A DNA stretch of 64,000 nucleotides. Origin: Symbiodinium natans (lineage: Eukaryota; Sar; Dinophyceae; Suessiales; Symbiodiniaceae). The translations under genes were made by a program, and so were the position numbers. Positions 11,759-23,000 of the stretch are shown in pieces (position 1 is the first letter of the stretch; every line of letters begins with the position of its first letter). The notes below the pieces were generated by a model. That model worked only from the letters and a program-made list of their open reading frames with translations. It was not told where the DNA came from and searched no databases. The stretch is taken from contig CAJNDS010002307.1 of the NCBI GenBank assembly GCA_905221605.1, positions 275,630-339,629 of the forward strand, given 5' to 3'.

Positions 11759-11867
11759 GGTTTAGGGTTTAGGGTTTAGGGTTTAGGGTTTAGGGTTTAG
11801 GGTTTAGGGTTTGAGGTTTAGGGTTTAGGATGCAGGGTTTACGGTGCGAGGTCTGCGGTGCAGGGTT

Positions 11868-11930
11868 TAGCTCGGCCAATCCTGACCTCCAAACTGGGAT
11901 CACATCAGCTGCTGCCAGAAGCTCGACAGG
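11868..11930 (-). CDS. Short exon, unidentified gene
   Basis: Minus frame reads VELLAAADVIPVWRSGLAEL. It lies about 110 bp from the next island at 11660-11758, so the two are probably adjacent exons. Confidence 0.4.
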
Positions 11931-12871
11931 GTTTATGGTTTATAGGCTTTAGGGTTTAGGGTTTCGGGTTTGGAGGTTTAGGGTTTAGGGTTTAGGGTTT
12001 AGGGTTTAGGGTTGTTTAGGGTTGGGGCATATTGGGGCCGACGCAACCATCAATCTTGCAAGGTGCACCTCTTTTGCCCCACAAGTTCGGGTTCGGTTGG
12101 GCTTTTGGGGTTTGGGCGGCGCAGTGCAAAGTCTCACAAAATGCAGGGTTTTGGGGATTCAAGGGTTTTTTCGGAGACCCCAGTAGTCAGGTGGCGCTCA
12201 CGAGCTTCTCGCGCGCAGGCATCCTGACGTGAGGTGCAGGATTTAAGGCTGCTGAGGGGGTTTAGGGTTGAGGGTTTAGGGTTTAGGGTTTCGGGTTTAG
12301 GGTTTAGGGTTTAGAGTTTAGGGCTGAGGGCCAAATCGCCCAGCGACACAGCTTATGTCAACAATTAAGCATGGATAGAGAGGTACCCGAAAGGGTGGTT
12401 GCTCTCACTTTCTCATTTCCCAGCATAAGTTCCTTGTGCAGCCTCCACCAATAAGGACACATGCTCATAGCGAACTACACACATGTGATTCCACAAAGTT
12501 GCTGTACGCAGGGTTTAGGGATAGGGCGTCTGAGCCCCCTAAACCTCCCTCCGAACTCTGAAACCCTCTAGCTCGTTTAAGGGTGATCTCAGGATAACTG
12601 TTGGTGATGCAAAACCTAACCGAAACCCTAAAACCTCGACCACTAACAGCTCTCTAGACCCTATACCCCGTAGCCCTATGTGGGCTGCGTAGGGCAACCT
12701 GAATACCCTTCACAAAAGGAAGACGTGCTCCTCTTTTTGAGGTAAAGGGTTACTTTAGGGAATCTCCGGAACCTGTCGTCAACACCCCTAAACTCTAAAT
12801 CCTGAACCCTAAACCCGTACTCCGAAAGCCCAAACCTCCTACACGGGTTTAGGGTTCAGGGTCCATGAGTT

Positions 12872-12975
12872 GGGATGTTCCCCCTGATACTAACAGTCCT
12901 TAGTATGGATTATAGTAGGGGGTACTATAGTACCATAATCCCTATTAAGGACTGTTAGCATAGGGGGGGAACCTC
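12872..12975. mobile_element. MITE family 1, copy 4
   Basis: Arms GGGATGTTCCCCCTGATACT and CTGTTAGCATAGGGGGGAAC, about 104 bp. The palindromic core GGTACTATAGTACC is intact. Confidence 0.8.
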
Positions 12976-13564
12976 ACAATCCATAAACTCTAAGCCCCAA
13001 ACCCCACGGTTTAGATTGACCTGCACTCTCGAAGTGGCAGGGTGCGGAGGATAAGGGCTTGTTTAGGGTTTCGGGCTAGGGTTTAGGGTTTCGGGCTAGG
13101 GTCTAGTCTAGGGGATAACCCTAAACCCTGAACATCCTTTTAGGTACATTGCAGAGTAAGGTTCGGGGGGGGGGGGGGGGGGGGTGGGAGTAACCCAAGT
13201 GCCGTCAGCCCCAGCCCTTTAAACCTGACCCTGGTGGCACTGAAGCCCCAACCCATCCCTGAAACCCTGAACTGTAACCCCACACCCCAACCCGAAACCC
13301 CTTAAACCCCCCAGCAAAGTAGACCCTAAGTAGACCCTAAAAGCCCCCTTAAGCCCTAAACCCCTGAAGCCTAATGCTCTAAGCCCCAAGCCCCCTTCAA
13401 CCCTATACCCTAAACCCACAACCCTCAACCCTAGCCCCCTGCAACCCTACCCTATTCTCACCCCAAGCCCTAAACAATGAACCCTAAACCCTAAACCCTA
13501 AACCCTAAACCCTAAACCCTAAACCCTAAACCCCCTAACCCTAAACTCTCCCAAAAAGCCAACA

Positions 13565-13636
13565 AAGGGCCCCTACGGCGCCCCGCTCCAGCCTCCGCAC
13601 TTGGCTGCCCCTGGAGCGCGGCGGCATCCACCACCT
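13565..13636 (-). CDS. Exon, unidentified gene (Ala/Gly/Arg-rich)
   Basis: After acceptor CATGTAG the minus strand reads VVDAAALQGQPSAEAGAGRR then RGPL. Composition is low in complexity, so confidence is limited. Confidence 0.4.
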
Positions 13637-13832
13637 ACATGGGGCTGGGTTTAGGGTTTAGGGTTTAGGGTTTAGGGTTTAGGGTTTAGGGTTTAGGGCT
13701 TAGGGCTTAGGGTTTAGGGTTTAGGGTTTAGGGTTTAGGGTTTAGGGTTTAGGGTTTAGGGTTTAGGGGTTAGGGCTTACGGTTTAGGGTTTAGGGTCTA
13801 GGGTTTACGGTTTAGGGTTTAGGGTTCAGGGT

Positions 13833-13970
13833 TTAGGGCTACTAAGACCTAGAGGAGGCTTTTCTTTCCCAAACAGTCCCTTTTTTAGGCTATAGAGTTT
13901 AGGGTTGATGGTTCAGGGTTCAGGGTTTAGGGCTACTAGGACACAGAGGAGGCTCTTCTTCCCCAAACAG
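13833..13970. repeat. 45-bp direct duplication
   Basis: GGGCTACTAAGACCTAGAGG and its continuation to CCCAAACAG (13833-13880) recur with a few changes at 13925-13970. The copies are separated by a short TTTAGGG/TTCAGGG-like tract. Confidence 0.75.
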
Positions 13971-14254
13971 GCTACTGTTGGGGTTCTACAGTCATGTGAG
14001 GATTGCCGACATTCTGAGGACTGTTGCTGGGTTCCTGGGCTCCTTGTCTCCCTTTGTCTTAGGTTCTTCTTGCGTCTAGAACACTTACAGCAAAGCCCAC
14101 ACCCCGATTCTCAGAAAGATGCCTCCCCCAGAATGACTCGACGTTTGAAACCCTTGGACTTTGCTGTCTAAGCCGCCCGAAGGGTTTAGGGTTTAGGGTT
14201 CAGGGTTTAGGGATTAGGGTATAGGGTTTAGGGTTTTGGGTTTAGGGCTCCCTA

Positions 14255-14470
14255 AACCAGAAGCAACGTACAGCCTTCAGTACAATTAATGCTCTAAGAC
14301 GCCAGTGCGCCGAACCCCTCTGCCTCTCAAAACAAGGATTCCAGCCCCTAAGCTCTAAAGCCTAAACCCCTAAACCCTGAACCCTAGGCGCCTGCGGGCT
14401 GCCGGGAAGCCACTCTGGCTCCGCGCGGCAGGTGCGGGCGGGAAAAATCCAGCAGTGGAGAGTCTGAGCA
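14255..14470 (-). CDS. Two exon-like islands, unidentified gene
   Basis: 14325-14255 reads RQRGSAHWRLRALIVLKAVR then CFW on the minus strand after acceptor TTTTGAG. 14470-14390, after acceptor GTGCTCAG, reads TLHCWIFPARTCRAEPEWLP. A second open frame exists in the latter. Its 3' half is the segment duplicated at 7142-7195. Confidence 0.4.
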
Positions 14471-15344
14471 CCTTCGGCGACCGGGGCAGGGTCTAGGGTT
14501 TAGGGTTTAGGGTTTAGGGTTTAGGGTTTAGGGTTTAGGGTTTAGGGTTTAGGGCTTAGAAAAGCTTTCATAGTTCATAATAAAGGGGCTGAATACTTAG
14601 AATATCTAGGGTTTTAAGGGTGATTATAGTGAACTTACAAACGGATCATAGGGGAATACTATACGTAATTATTCCGACCACTACATCCACTAAATCCTTG
14701 AATCCAGATTGAGCCCCAAACTCCTCTAGTTATGAGCCCTCAAAAACGCGAGCTTTCCTATCTCCCAAAACTCACCCCAAACACCCACGGCCAAAAAGCC
14801 AAAAAGCCTAAACCCTTAACCTGGAACACAGGCTTGGGAGTTCTGCTGAGCCCAAGCCCTAAACCCTAAACCCTAAACCCTAAACCCTAAACCCTAAACC
14901 CTAAAGGGCTTAGACTCAAAACTGCCAAAGCTCCTGATATGCTAACCTCGAAAACCCCGAACCCCAGCATGCCCAAAACCCTACTACGCCCTAAGCTCAC
15001 CCTAAACCCTAAACCCTAAACCCTAAACCCTAAACCCTAAACCCTAAACCCTGAACCCCTTAACCCCTTAAAACCCTAAACCCGACACCTCGGACTTAAA
15101 GCGCTGCTGTTTTGGGTATGAAGATTTCGGGACGGCTTGAGGGTTTAGGTTAGGGTTTTTGGTTTAGGGTTTAGGGTTCATTGTTTAGGGTCTGGGGGTT
15201 AGGGGTTTGGGGGGTTTCAGGGTGTTAGGGTTTGTTGAGGTTGAGGGCAGTCCTAGCCGAGGCCTGTTCAGGGTTTAGGGTTTAGGGTTGGGGTTTAGGG
15301 TTTATAGGGCTTGGGGTTAGGATTGAGGGTTTGGGGTTTAGGGT

Positions 15345-15465
15345 GCTGGCAAGGCACTGACGCAGGTCAAGGCTACCACATGAGGCAGGGGCGAGGGTCT
15401 CATTCACAGGTCGGAACACGATTCCCCGAAGCGCTGAACTCGTCTTGAGATAGGTAGCCTCTTAT
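15345..15465 (-). CDS. Exon, unidentified gene
   Basis: Minus frame reads EATYLKTSSALRGIVFRPVN then ETLAPASCGSLDLRQCLAST. Open over about 120 bp with protein-like composition. Product unknown. Confidence 0.5.
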
Positions 15466-15565
15466 GCTTTAGGGTTTAAGGTTTAGGGTTTAAGGTTTAG
15501 GGGTTGAGGGTTTAGGGTGTAGGCTCTTAGCTTAATAGAGTCATAGTTATAGCACCTCCAAGGAC

Positions 15566-15603
15566 AATCCCGATTGGGGACTGTTAGTAAAAGGGGGGAA
15601 CAT
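15566..15603. mobile_element. MITE family 1, copy 5 (right half only)
   Basis: Only the right arm remains: AATCCCGATTGGGGACTGTT then AGTAAAAGGGGGGAACAT. The left arm is decayed beyond recognition. Confidence 0.55.
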
Positions 15604-15752
15604 ATGCCTCGCGGCCCATCAAATAGGGTTTCAGGGTTTCGGGTTTCAGGGTTTAGGGGTTATGGGTGGTTTCGGGTACCTCAATGGGGTATACTTGGGG
15701 TGATACAAAAATGCCAGTAGTCCCTAAGAGGGTTAATCTTGACTATGGGCTT

Positions 15753-15850
15753 GTGAGACCCTGTGGCTCAAGCCCAAACCCTAAACCGCAAAAAGGGTTA
15801 GGTGAGACCCTGTGGCTCAAGCCCAAACCCTAAACCGCAAAAAGGGTTTA
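15753..15850. repeat. Exact 49-bp tandem duplication
   Basis: The stretch starting GTGAGACCCTGTGGCTCAAG and ending AAAAAGGGTTA occurs twice in direct succession with no visible difference. It looks like a recent duplication next to a TTTAGGG array. Confidence 0.9.
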
Positions 15851-15899
15851 GGGTTTTAGGGTTTAGGGTTTAGGGTTTAGGGGTTAGGGGTTTAGGGTT

Positions 15900-16045
15900 T
15901 AGGGGCTCAGCTTCTATCTCGTTCCACATAAGCACAAGCTGCTTGAGCAAAGGTCGGGTTCTGGCAGCTTCTGGGAGTTCTGCTCCACCCCCTCTCGCAC
16001 TCTCTTTGACAGTCCGCGTGGATGCTGAAGACCCTATAGGCCATA
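15900..16045 (-). CDS. Exon, unidentified gene
   Basis: After acceptor GCCTATAG the minus strand reads GSSASTRTVKESARGGGAEL then PEAARTRPLLKQLVLMWNEI. The helical C-terminal part is convincing. Family unknown. Confidence 0.5.
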
Positions 16046-17356
16046 AACCAAGCAGAGTTGGGTGAAGTTTACTGAGGGGAGTAAGAGATCACAACCACCG
16101 CCGCAAGACTCGGCTAAGAAGACGCACTAGGCCCGAAACTCTGAACCCTAAACCCTAAATCGCAATGGGCTGGCGGCCCTTTCCGTGCAGAATCTAACGT
16201 CTGATAAGCCAACCCGAAGACAATAAACACGATAAGCCAAAAAACACCTGTGAACCGTATGCAAGCTATGAATCCTACTAAGGTCCTAGAACTGCCACAC
16301 CTGCACAGACTAGATCACAGCAGAGCATGTGTCCCCATCCCCACGAAGCCCTACATTCTTCACCCGAACTCCTATGCCCTTAATCTAAACCCTCCAGGCG
16401 CAAATCCCACGTGCCCAAACCCTAGACCTAAAATTGCCTTAAACCCTGAGCCACTGAAACCCCAAACTCTAAACCCCTATGCCCTAAAGCCTAAACCCTA
16501 AAGCCCCTGCCCTGAATTGTATGTTCATGACGTTCCGGTCTTGAAGGCTTATGGTGGTTTAGGGTCCCATTCAGGGTTTAGGGGTAAATATATACATACA
16601 TCTCTTCAACCCGAAACACTACAACCCTGCATTCCCAGAAGGGAAACCAAGTTTCTGAACCCCCCCCCCAAACCCGAAACCCACAACCCCTAACCCTAAA
16701 CCCCAAACTCAACAAACAACAACATGAGGTGTTCCATTCATTCCCTGTGGGTCGCCGGGCTTTGGGGGGTTTAAGGGGCTTAGGGCTTAGGGCCTACTGC
16801 ACCATCAGGACTCAAGGGTCTAGAGGGTTCACTACCCAGACCCCTGCTGGGAGGATCCCAAAAATAGATGCCCTTAAGGGTTGGATCCTGCCAAGGGTCT
16901 GGGTAATGGACTAGACCGAAGAGTTGCCTTTTGCATGGAAGGTTTTGGGTTTAAGGTGACCCAAGAGCAACCCAGAAATGTACAGCCCAGGGTTTAGGGT
17001 TTAGGGTTTAGGGTTTAGGGTTTAGGGTTTAGGGAGACCCCTGGGAGGATCCAACAATCGAACCCCCAAGTAGTACCCTATACTACAATTGGGTCACGTT
17101 TGGGAACCCATAAGGGGATCTATGTTTTGGACCCTCCCGGGGGTCTGGGAGGGTACCCTTCTTGGACTGCAGGGGGAACCTAAAAACCGCACGATTAGGA
17201 ACAAGGGCCTACTCTGGGACCTACTGTTGCCATGTGCCTAGGTCTTGGGGCCACTGATCTCCAGGTGGTGTCACTCTCAGTTAACACCTCCCAGTTAGTG
17301 TTAGGGGTCAGGGTGTAGCATTTAGGGTTTAGGGTTTAGGGTTTAAGTTCATCTAC

Positions 17357-17534
17357 GGTGTCCTCCGACCAACAAAACCTGGCACTGCGATGTTTCTGCA
17401 CACAGCTTTGGAGTGCGAGAGAGGAGAGGCTCGTGCTCTTGTTGACAGGCCATGGTGAGGGCTGGTGTTCGTTCCGTGAGCCATCAATGCGAACATCTCT
17501 CCAGCTATCTTGAGGGCCACGACAGACCCGATAT
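17357..17534 (-). CDS. Long exon, unidentified gene
   Basis: Bounded by acceptor AATATGAG and donor GTAGAT. The minus strand reads IGSVVALKIAGEMFALMAHG, continues TNTSPHHGLSTRARASPLSH and ends near VPGFVGRRT. Another minus frame is also open. The chosen one agrees with both splice sites. Family unknown. Confidence 0.5.
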
Positions 17535-17939
17535 CTCATATTCTAAAGCCCTGAAACCCCGAACACTAAAGCCTAAACTCAAAAACGCAGACCATGAACC
17601 CCCAAAATCCCTCACCCAACTCTGAAGAAACTATTCGGGCTGCGAGGCAAGAACTCGAGTGTGATGCGGGAGTGAACTCTTCTGCCTTCACACTAACTAA
17701 CCCCATCGAAAGGAATACTAAATGCAACTACATTCAAAAATGAAACATCAGATCTTGTGATTCAACGCAACTTCTTCATCTTCCAAGATATCATACCCAT
17801 TATACCCAAAGAAGTTGATACGTTGACTACCACAGCATACCCAAACTGATCCTTCTACTTCCATACCGTACCCAGAGAAATTGAATGTCAATCCCAAAAC
17901 CCTAAACCCTGAACCCTAAAGCCTGCACCCTCAACCACC

Positions 17940-18225
17940 CCCGGCTGGTAAGCAGGAGGAGCTGCTCAGCGTGACTCCATGTCAGACAGCCCCTTGGCAA
18001 AGGCATGCTAGGCCTAGGATGCCCGAAACGCTCTGAGAAATACTCGTAAATATGATGCTCCTGAACCCAGTAAGGGAAAGTATATAGCATCCCATGGCTG
18101 CTAGGGGTGCCATATAAGGGCATAGAGGGTTCAGGCTTCCTTTGGGGAAGCGGGGGGGGGAGGGGGGGAGGGGGGAGGGGGGTTGCGGGTCTAGGGCGCT
18201 TTGCAGTATCGACTTTGTGGTGTCT
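17940..18225 (-). CDS. Exon-like island with Pro-rich start
   Basis: A minus-strand frame stays open for about 285 bp. It starts with a proline-rich stretch, then MPLYGTPSSHGMLYTFPYWV, QEHHIYEYFSERFGHPRP and a hydrophobic end HAEQLLLLTSRGWL. Boundaries are not fixed. Function unknown. Confidence 0.4.
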
Positions 18226-19446
18226 TGACCTTAATCCCTCTATCTCTCTCCCTCTCCCCACTGTCGGAACGCTAAACCCTAAACCCGAAGCCTTAACCCC
18301 TTCGTTCTTTGGCGGGCTTGGGCCCTCAAAGGCAGCCCCGATAAAGCGCCAGTTACAGGAGTTCGTTCATCTCTCTGTCTGTGCTTGTCCTTCATGGCCG
18401 GCGACTCCCATGGAATGCACGTGTCAGAGCGTGCCGAAGGATGGAGAACAACCACAGAAACCCAGAACTCAGCCCCAAACAAAGGCCCTGACCTTTAGAT
18501 TTCAAAAGCCTTTTATCAATGTTTGAGCCCTGTATGCCCGAAAGCCTCTAAATTCTGTAAACCCTAGAAGCCACCACATGTGCACTTAAGCCCTGTAAGC
18601 CCTAGTGTAACCCCGCCCTGCCCCCCGTTCTAGACCTGAGAACCGGGGGTGTCGCCAGGGCCTCCAGGAAGCAAACGTCCCTGGTAGCTCACCTTGCTTG
18701 GTCGCGGTGCCAGGATTTGGGGCTTGGGGTAGAGAATTCGTAACATCAAGAACGGTAGGATTACAAAGGCTAAGGATTCTGATGGATAATAAACCCTAGA
18801 CTCTAAACCCTAAACCCTAAACTCTAAACCCTTTATCGGATAGAACAATGATTGTTGCGCTCTTTATGCACGTGCGTTCAGGCTGCTACAAGGCTGCATT
18901 GCAGGAACCCGAAACCCTAAACCCTAAACCCTACACCCTAAACCCTAAACCCTGAACCCTAAACCAGAAGCCCTAAACCCTAAACCTAGGGGTTTCCTTT
19001 AGCTGCCAGGGGACGGGCTGACAAGGGATTTGCGAAGCCGATTACCCACCCTAAACCCTAAACCCTCAGGCCCCGAACCCTAAACCCTAAACCCTAAACC
19101 CGAAAGCCTCAACCGTAAATTCGTGAATCCTTCCATGATTGTTGCTGAGGATGAGAGGATGCCTCTGAGCTAAGGATCGAACTCTGGGAACTCAAGTGGT
19201 GGTTTCCGACAATTGGGGTACCTTTTTGGGGGGGCCCTTTAAGGGGATTCTATTCTTTTTGTGTTAGGGTTTAGGGTTTAGGGTTTAGGGGTTTAGGGGT
19301 TTAGGGGTTTAGGGGTTTAGGGTTTAGGGTTTAGGGTTTAGGGTTTAGGGTTTAGGGTTTAGGGCGTAGGGTTTAGGGTTTAGGATTTAAGGTTTGGGGG
19401 TATACAAGTATTGTGGGAATTTTCAAGTGGAAGCATGAAACCTTAC

Positions 19447-19498
19447 CCGAAACTCGAGGAGACGACAAACAACGTGACGGGACAAAGGTATCGTCCAT
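19447..19498 (-). CDS. Candidate first exon of the gene 3' of the transporter
   Basis: Minus strand ATG opens MDDTFVPSRCLSSPRVS and meets a canonical GTAAGG donor. It lies about 600 bp beyond the stop codon of the MFS gene on the same strand, where a next gene of a head-to-tail array would begin. The plus strand is also open here. Confidence 0.35.
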
Positions 19499-19935
19499 CT
19501 TGCTTGCTGGCAAGATGTCTCGGTATGCGCTTGAGCAATTATCATAAAATCCTACATCCCAAACCCTAAACCCTAAACCCTAAAACCCTATGTGAAGGGA
19601 GTTAAGAGTCCCTGTGTGAGGCTCAGGAGCCACATGCCAGTCCAAGGTATGGGGGGTTTCGGGCGTATAGGGTTTAGGGTTTAGGGTTTAGGGTTTAGGG
19701 TTTAGGGTTTAGGGTTTAGGGTTTAGGGTTTAGGGTTTAGGGTTTAGGGTTTAGGGTTTAGGGCTACCTCAGCCGGAAAGCTTTTTCAAGTCAGGGCCTC
19801 GTGAGGCGCTTTTGTTCCCTCGCTGAACCAATGTCTGAGCTGGGAGCTTCAAAAGATGCTGGAAAGGGGCAAAAAGAAGAGAGGAGACTGAAGAGGACAG
19901 AGAGAGGACGAGACCTGCAGAAGCAGGAAGGAGGC

Positions 19936-19939
19936 AAGC

Positions 19940-20020
<81 letters not shown>

Positions 20021-20034
20021 GGAGAGAGGAGGGA
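19936..20034. repeat. (GA)n microsatellite
   Basis: Purine tract of GAGA repeats with occasional GATA, just downstream of the transporter stop codon on its strand. Confidence 0.9.
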
Positions 20035-20093
20035 GGAGAGCGCTGGAGGGGGGGGGTAGCCTTCGCTACATTGGAAAGGTCAACGCAGGTGTG

Positions 20094-23000
20094 TCAAGAA
20101 ACCTCTGCCAGTGGCTGCTCTACGGTGATCCCGGCACTCCTGGCTTGCCTTCGGCCTCGAAGGAAGATACCAGCCTGCCAGATGAGGCCCCAAAGAATAA
20201 TCCCAGCAGCGTCCAGGCGAAAGCAGGTTTGAAATCCCAGGCCCTGAGGGGGTTGCATGGCCAGAGGGCCCCACATGGCGGTGCCGATGCCCATGGCAAT
20301 CTGGTAGTAGATGCCGTTGACAAGGGCTTGCATCCGGGCAACGCAGCCAGGAGGAGCGATGCGCTGGCCGTACCTAAGGCTTGAAGTAAATCCGGGAAAG
20401 AGAAATACATAGTGCGACTAGTGCTAGATAGCTATCTCAGCTATCTTTGATGCGTTTAGGGGGGAGGCGCTTTCAAACATATGTATATGCATATATATAT
20501 ATATATATATAGATATATATATATATATGCAGAGCCCAGAAGCCAAGTGAAACAACAAGAACATATATGCATGTATATGTATATGAATATATACATATAT
20601 ATATATATACATGCATGCATGCATGCATACATACATACATGCATGCATACATACATACATGCATGCATACATACATAACCCTACACCCTATACATGAAAA
20701 AAAACACAACAAAGCATACTAACTCAAGAGCCAGGGAGTACTCCACGGTCGCCGACCACATGGCCGCAAAAGTGAAGCCGTGCAGCGGCTCAATCAAAAG
20801 AACAAGCCTGAACTTTACGGGGGAAGGAGGGTTTAGGGTTTATAGTTTATAGGGTTTAGGGTTTAGAGGTTTTGGGTTTGGGGTGTTTCGGGTTTGGGGA
20901 TTGGGGTGTGGGGTTTGGGTGGCGGGGTGGGGGGCGAGGAATTTGTGGCCTGGGGGGCTTGGGGGGCGCTAGAGACAATCAATTTCTATGGCTTCTCTAG
21001 TAGGGCTACATAGGATTAGGGCCCATATTCCCTAGGAGTGTATATAAGTTATTCGAATTTTTAACCCCAAGCGCCATGGCTGGGAAGGAGGCAGCAAGGT
21101 GTAGCAGAAGCAGCGGAAAGCCAGCACAAGCTTACACGCCATCAGCACGGACCTCGGCTGGAGTCGATGATCTTCTTCGGGAACAACTCACAAGCCCCTA
21201 AACCCTAAACCCTAAATCCTAAACCCTAAACCCTAAACCCTAAACCCTAGACTACAAAGTCACAAGCACAGGGTTCCTGCGGACCATGGTCCGCGCAAAA
21301 GGGTTTACCATGAGAGTTTCTGAAAATGCTCCCTTTTAGGGTTTAGGGTTTAGGGGGGGCCTTGAGAAAATTACTTTGTTTGGTTGTATAAACGTGTCTA
21401 GGGTACCCGGAAAGCTGCATTCCAACAGGGCACCATGCGAGAGAACCAAGAGGTCCCAGTAAGGTTGAAGGTTCTGGGCTACGGGTTGAGGGCTAATTAA
21501 CTCTGAACCCCAAACCCTGACCCCCCTAAACTCTAAACCCCAAATGGCTGTTGGGATAGCCTGAAACCCCAAAACCCTAAACCCCAAAACGCTCGCTTGG
21601 CCACGTTAGCCTCTCCTTCTTTCGAGCCCAGACCGCGTCGATGTACTTGAAGACGGGCACCTCGTGACGTTTTAAGGCAGAGGGTTTACGGCTTTTAGGG
21701 TTTGGGTTGAGGGTTTAGGGTTTAAGGCTTAGCGTTTTAAGGTTTCAGGGTTTTCGGGGTTTGGGACTGGGGTGTTTAGGAAGTGTAGGATTTGTTATAA
21801 GCTTAGGGTTCGAAGTCTAGGGTACAAGCGGTGTCGTGTTGTTCGAGTTTAGGGTTTTATGGCTTTGGGGTTTGGGGGCTTGAAATGGGCTTTAAGGGTT
21901 TACGGGGTGTTTTGTGTTGGGAATCCATGGCTTACCCCGGGTCTGGGACTGTAAGTAGAAGTTTTGCTTGGACTCTTTGTTCAGGTCCTCAGCGTTGCAT
22001 AGTATGCACAGGCGAACCTGAACACGCAGAGTTGTGTTTTGGGACTCCCGCACCTGTGGGCCCTCAAGCATCTTAGGGAACCCTAAACCCTAAACCCTAA
22101 ACCCTAAACCCTAAACCCTAAACCCTAAACCCTAAACCCTAAACCCTAAACCCTAAACCCTGCGCCTTCAATGGAATGAGATTCCATGGTTTAGGCACAC
22201 TTCCCCTCTTCTGGTGACATAGGCTGGACCCGCAAGCCGTACACCCATCAACCATAAGCCCATATTTACACAAAACCGAAAAAGCCCGAACCCTGATATC
22301 CTAACGCCAAAGCCACCAACTATTGCCGGAGCCTTACTACAGCCGCCAGACCTAAATCCTACACGCCTCAAAACCCTACCCATGAGCCCACGACCTCAAA
22401 CCCTCACGCCTAACCAACTCGAGACATGCAACCCTAAACCCTAAACCCTAAACCCTAAACCCTAAAACCCTAAAACCCTAAACCATAAACCCTTTAAACC
22501 CTAAACCCTAAACCCGGACCTCAAAAAAGCACATCACGGTGGTGCTCGCGCCCAGCAGCAGCTTCGGTGGGTTTTCGAAGTCCTCATGTCGGATGAACTG
22601 TTTTGGGGTCTGGGGCTTTGTACCCTAAAGCCCGAGACCCGAAACCCCAAACCCGAAACCCTAAACCCCAAACCCTAAATCCTAAACCCCAAACCCTAAA
22701 CCCTAAACCCTAAACCCCAAACCCTTAACCCTAAACGTGCAGACCTCCAGCGCCCAGAAACCTCTAAGGAGGACCGCTCCCAGTCTGCCGAGTTTGCTGC
22801 GACTTCTTGAGTTGGGTTTAGGGCTTAGGGTTTAGGGCTTAGGGTTTAGGGCTTAGGGTTTAGGGTTTAGGGCTTAGGGCTTAGGGCTTAGGGCTTAGGG
22901 CTTAGGTTTTAGGGCTTAGGTTTTAGGGTTTAGGGTTTAGGGTTTAGGGTTTCGGGTTTTGGGTTTCAGGTTTCGGGTTTTGGGTTTGGGGCTTCGGGTT

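Noticed and set aside
13219-13428. Minus frame rich in GLGFRGLG
   Set aside because: Translation of degenerate TTTAGGG-type repeats. The same GFRVLGF pattern recurs at 42498-42816, 21336-21587 and elsewhere.
20424-20712. Tyr/Ile/Cys-rich frames
   Set aside because: Translation of TA and ATGC/ATAC microsatellites.
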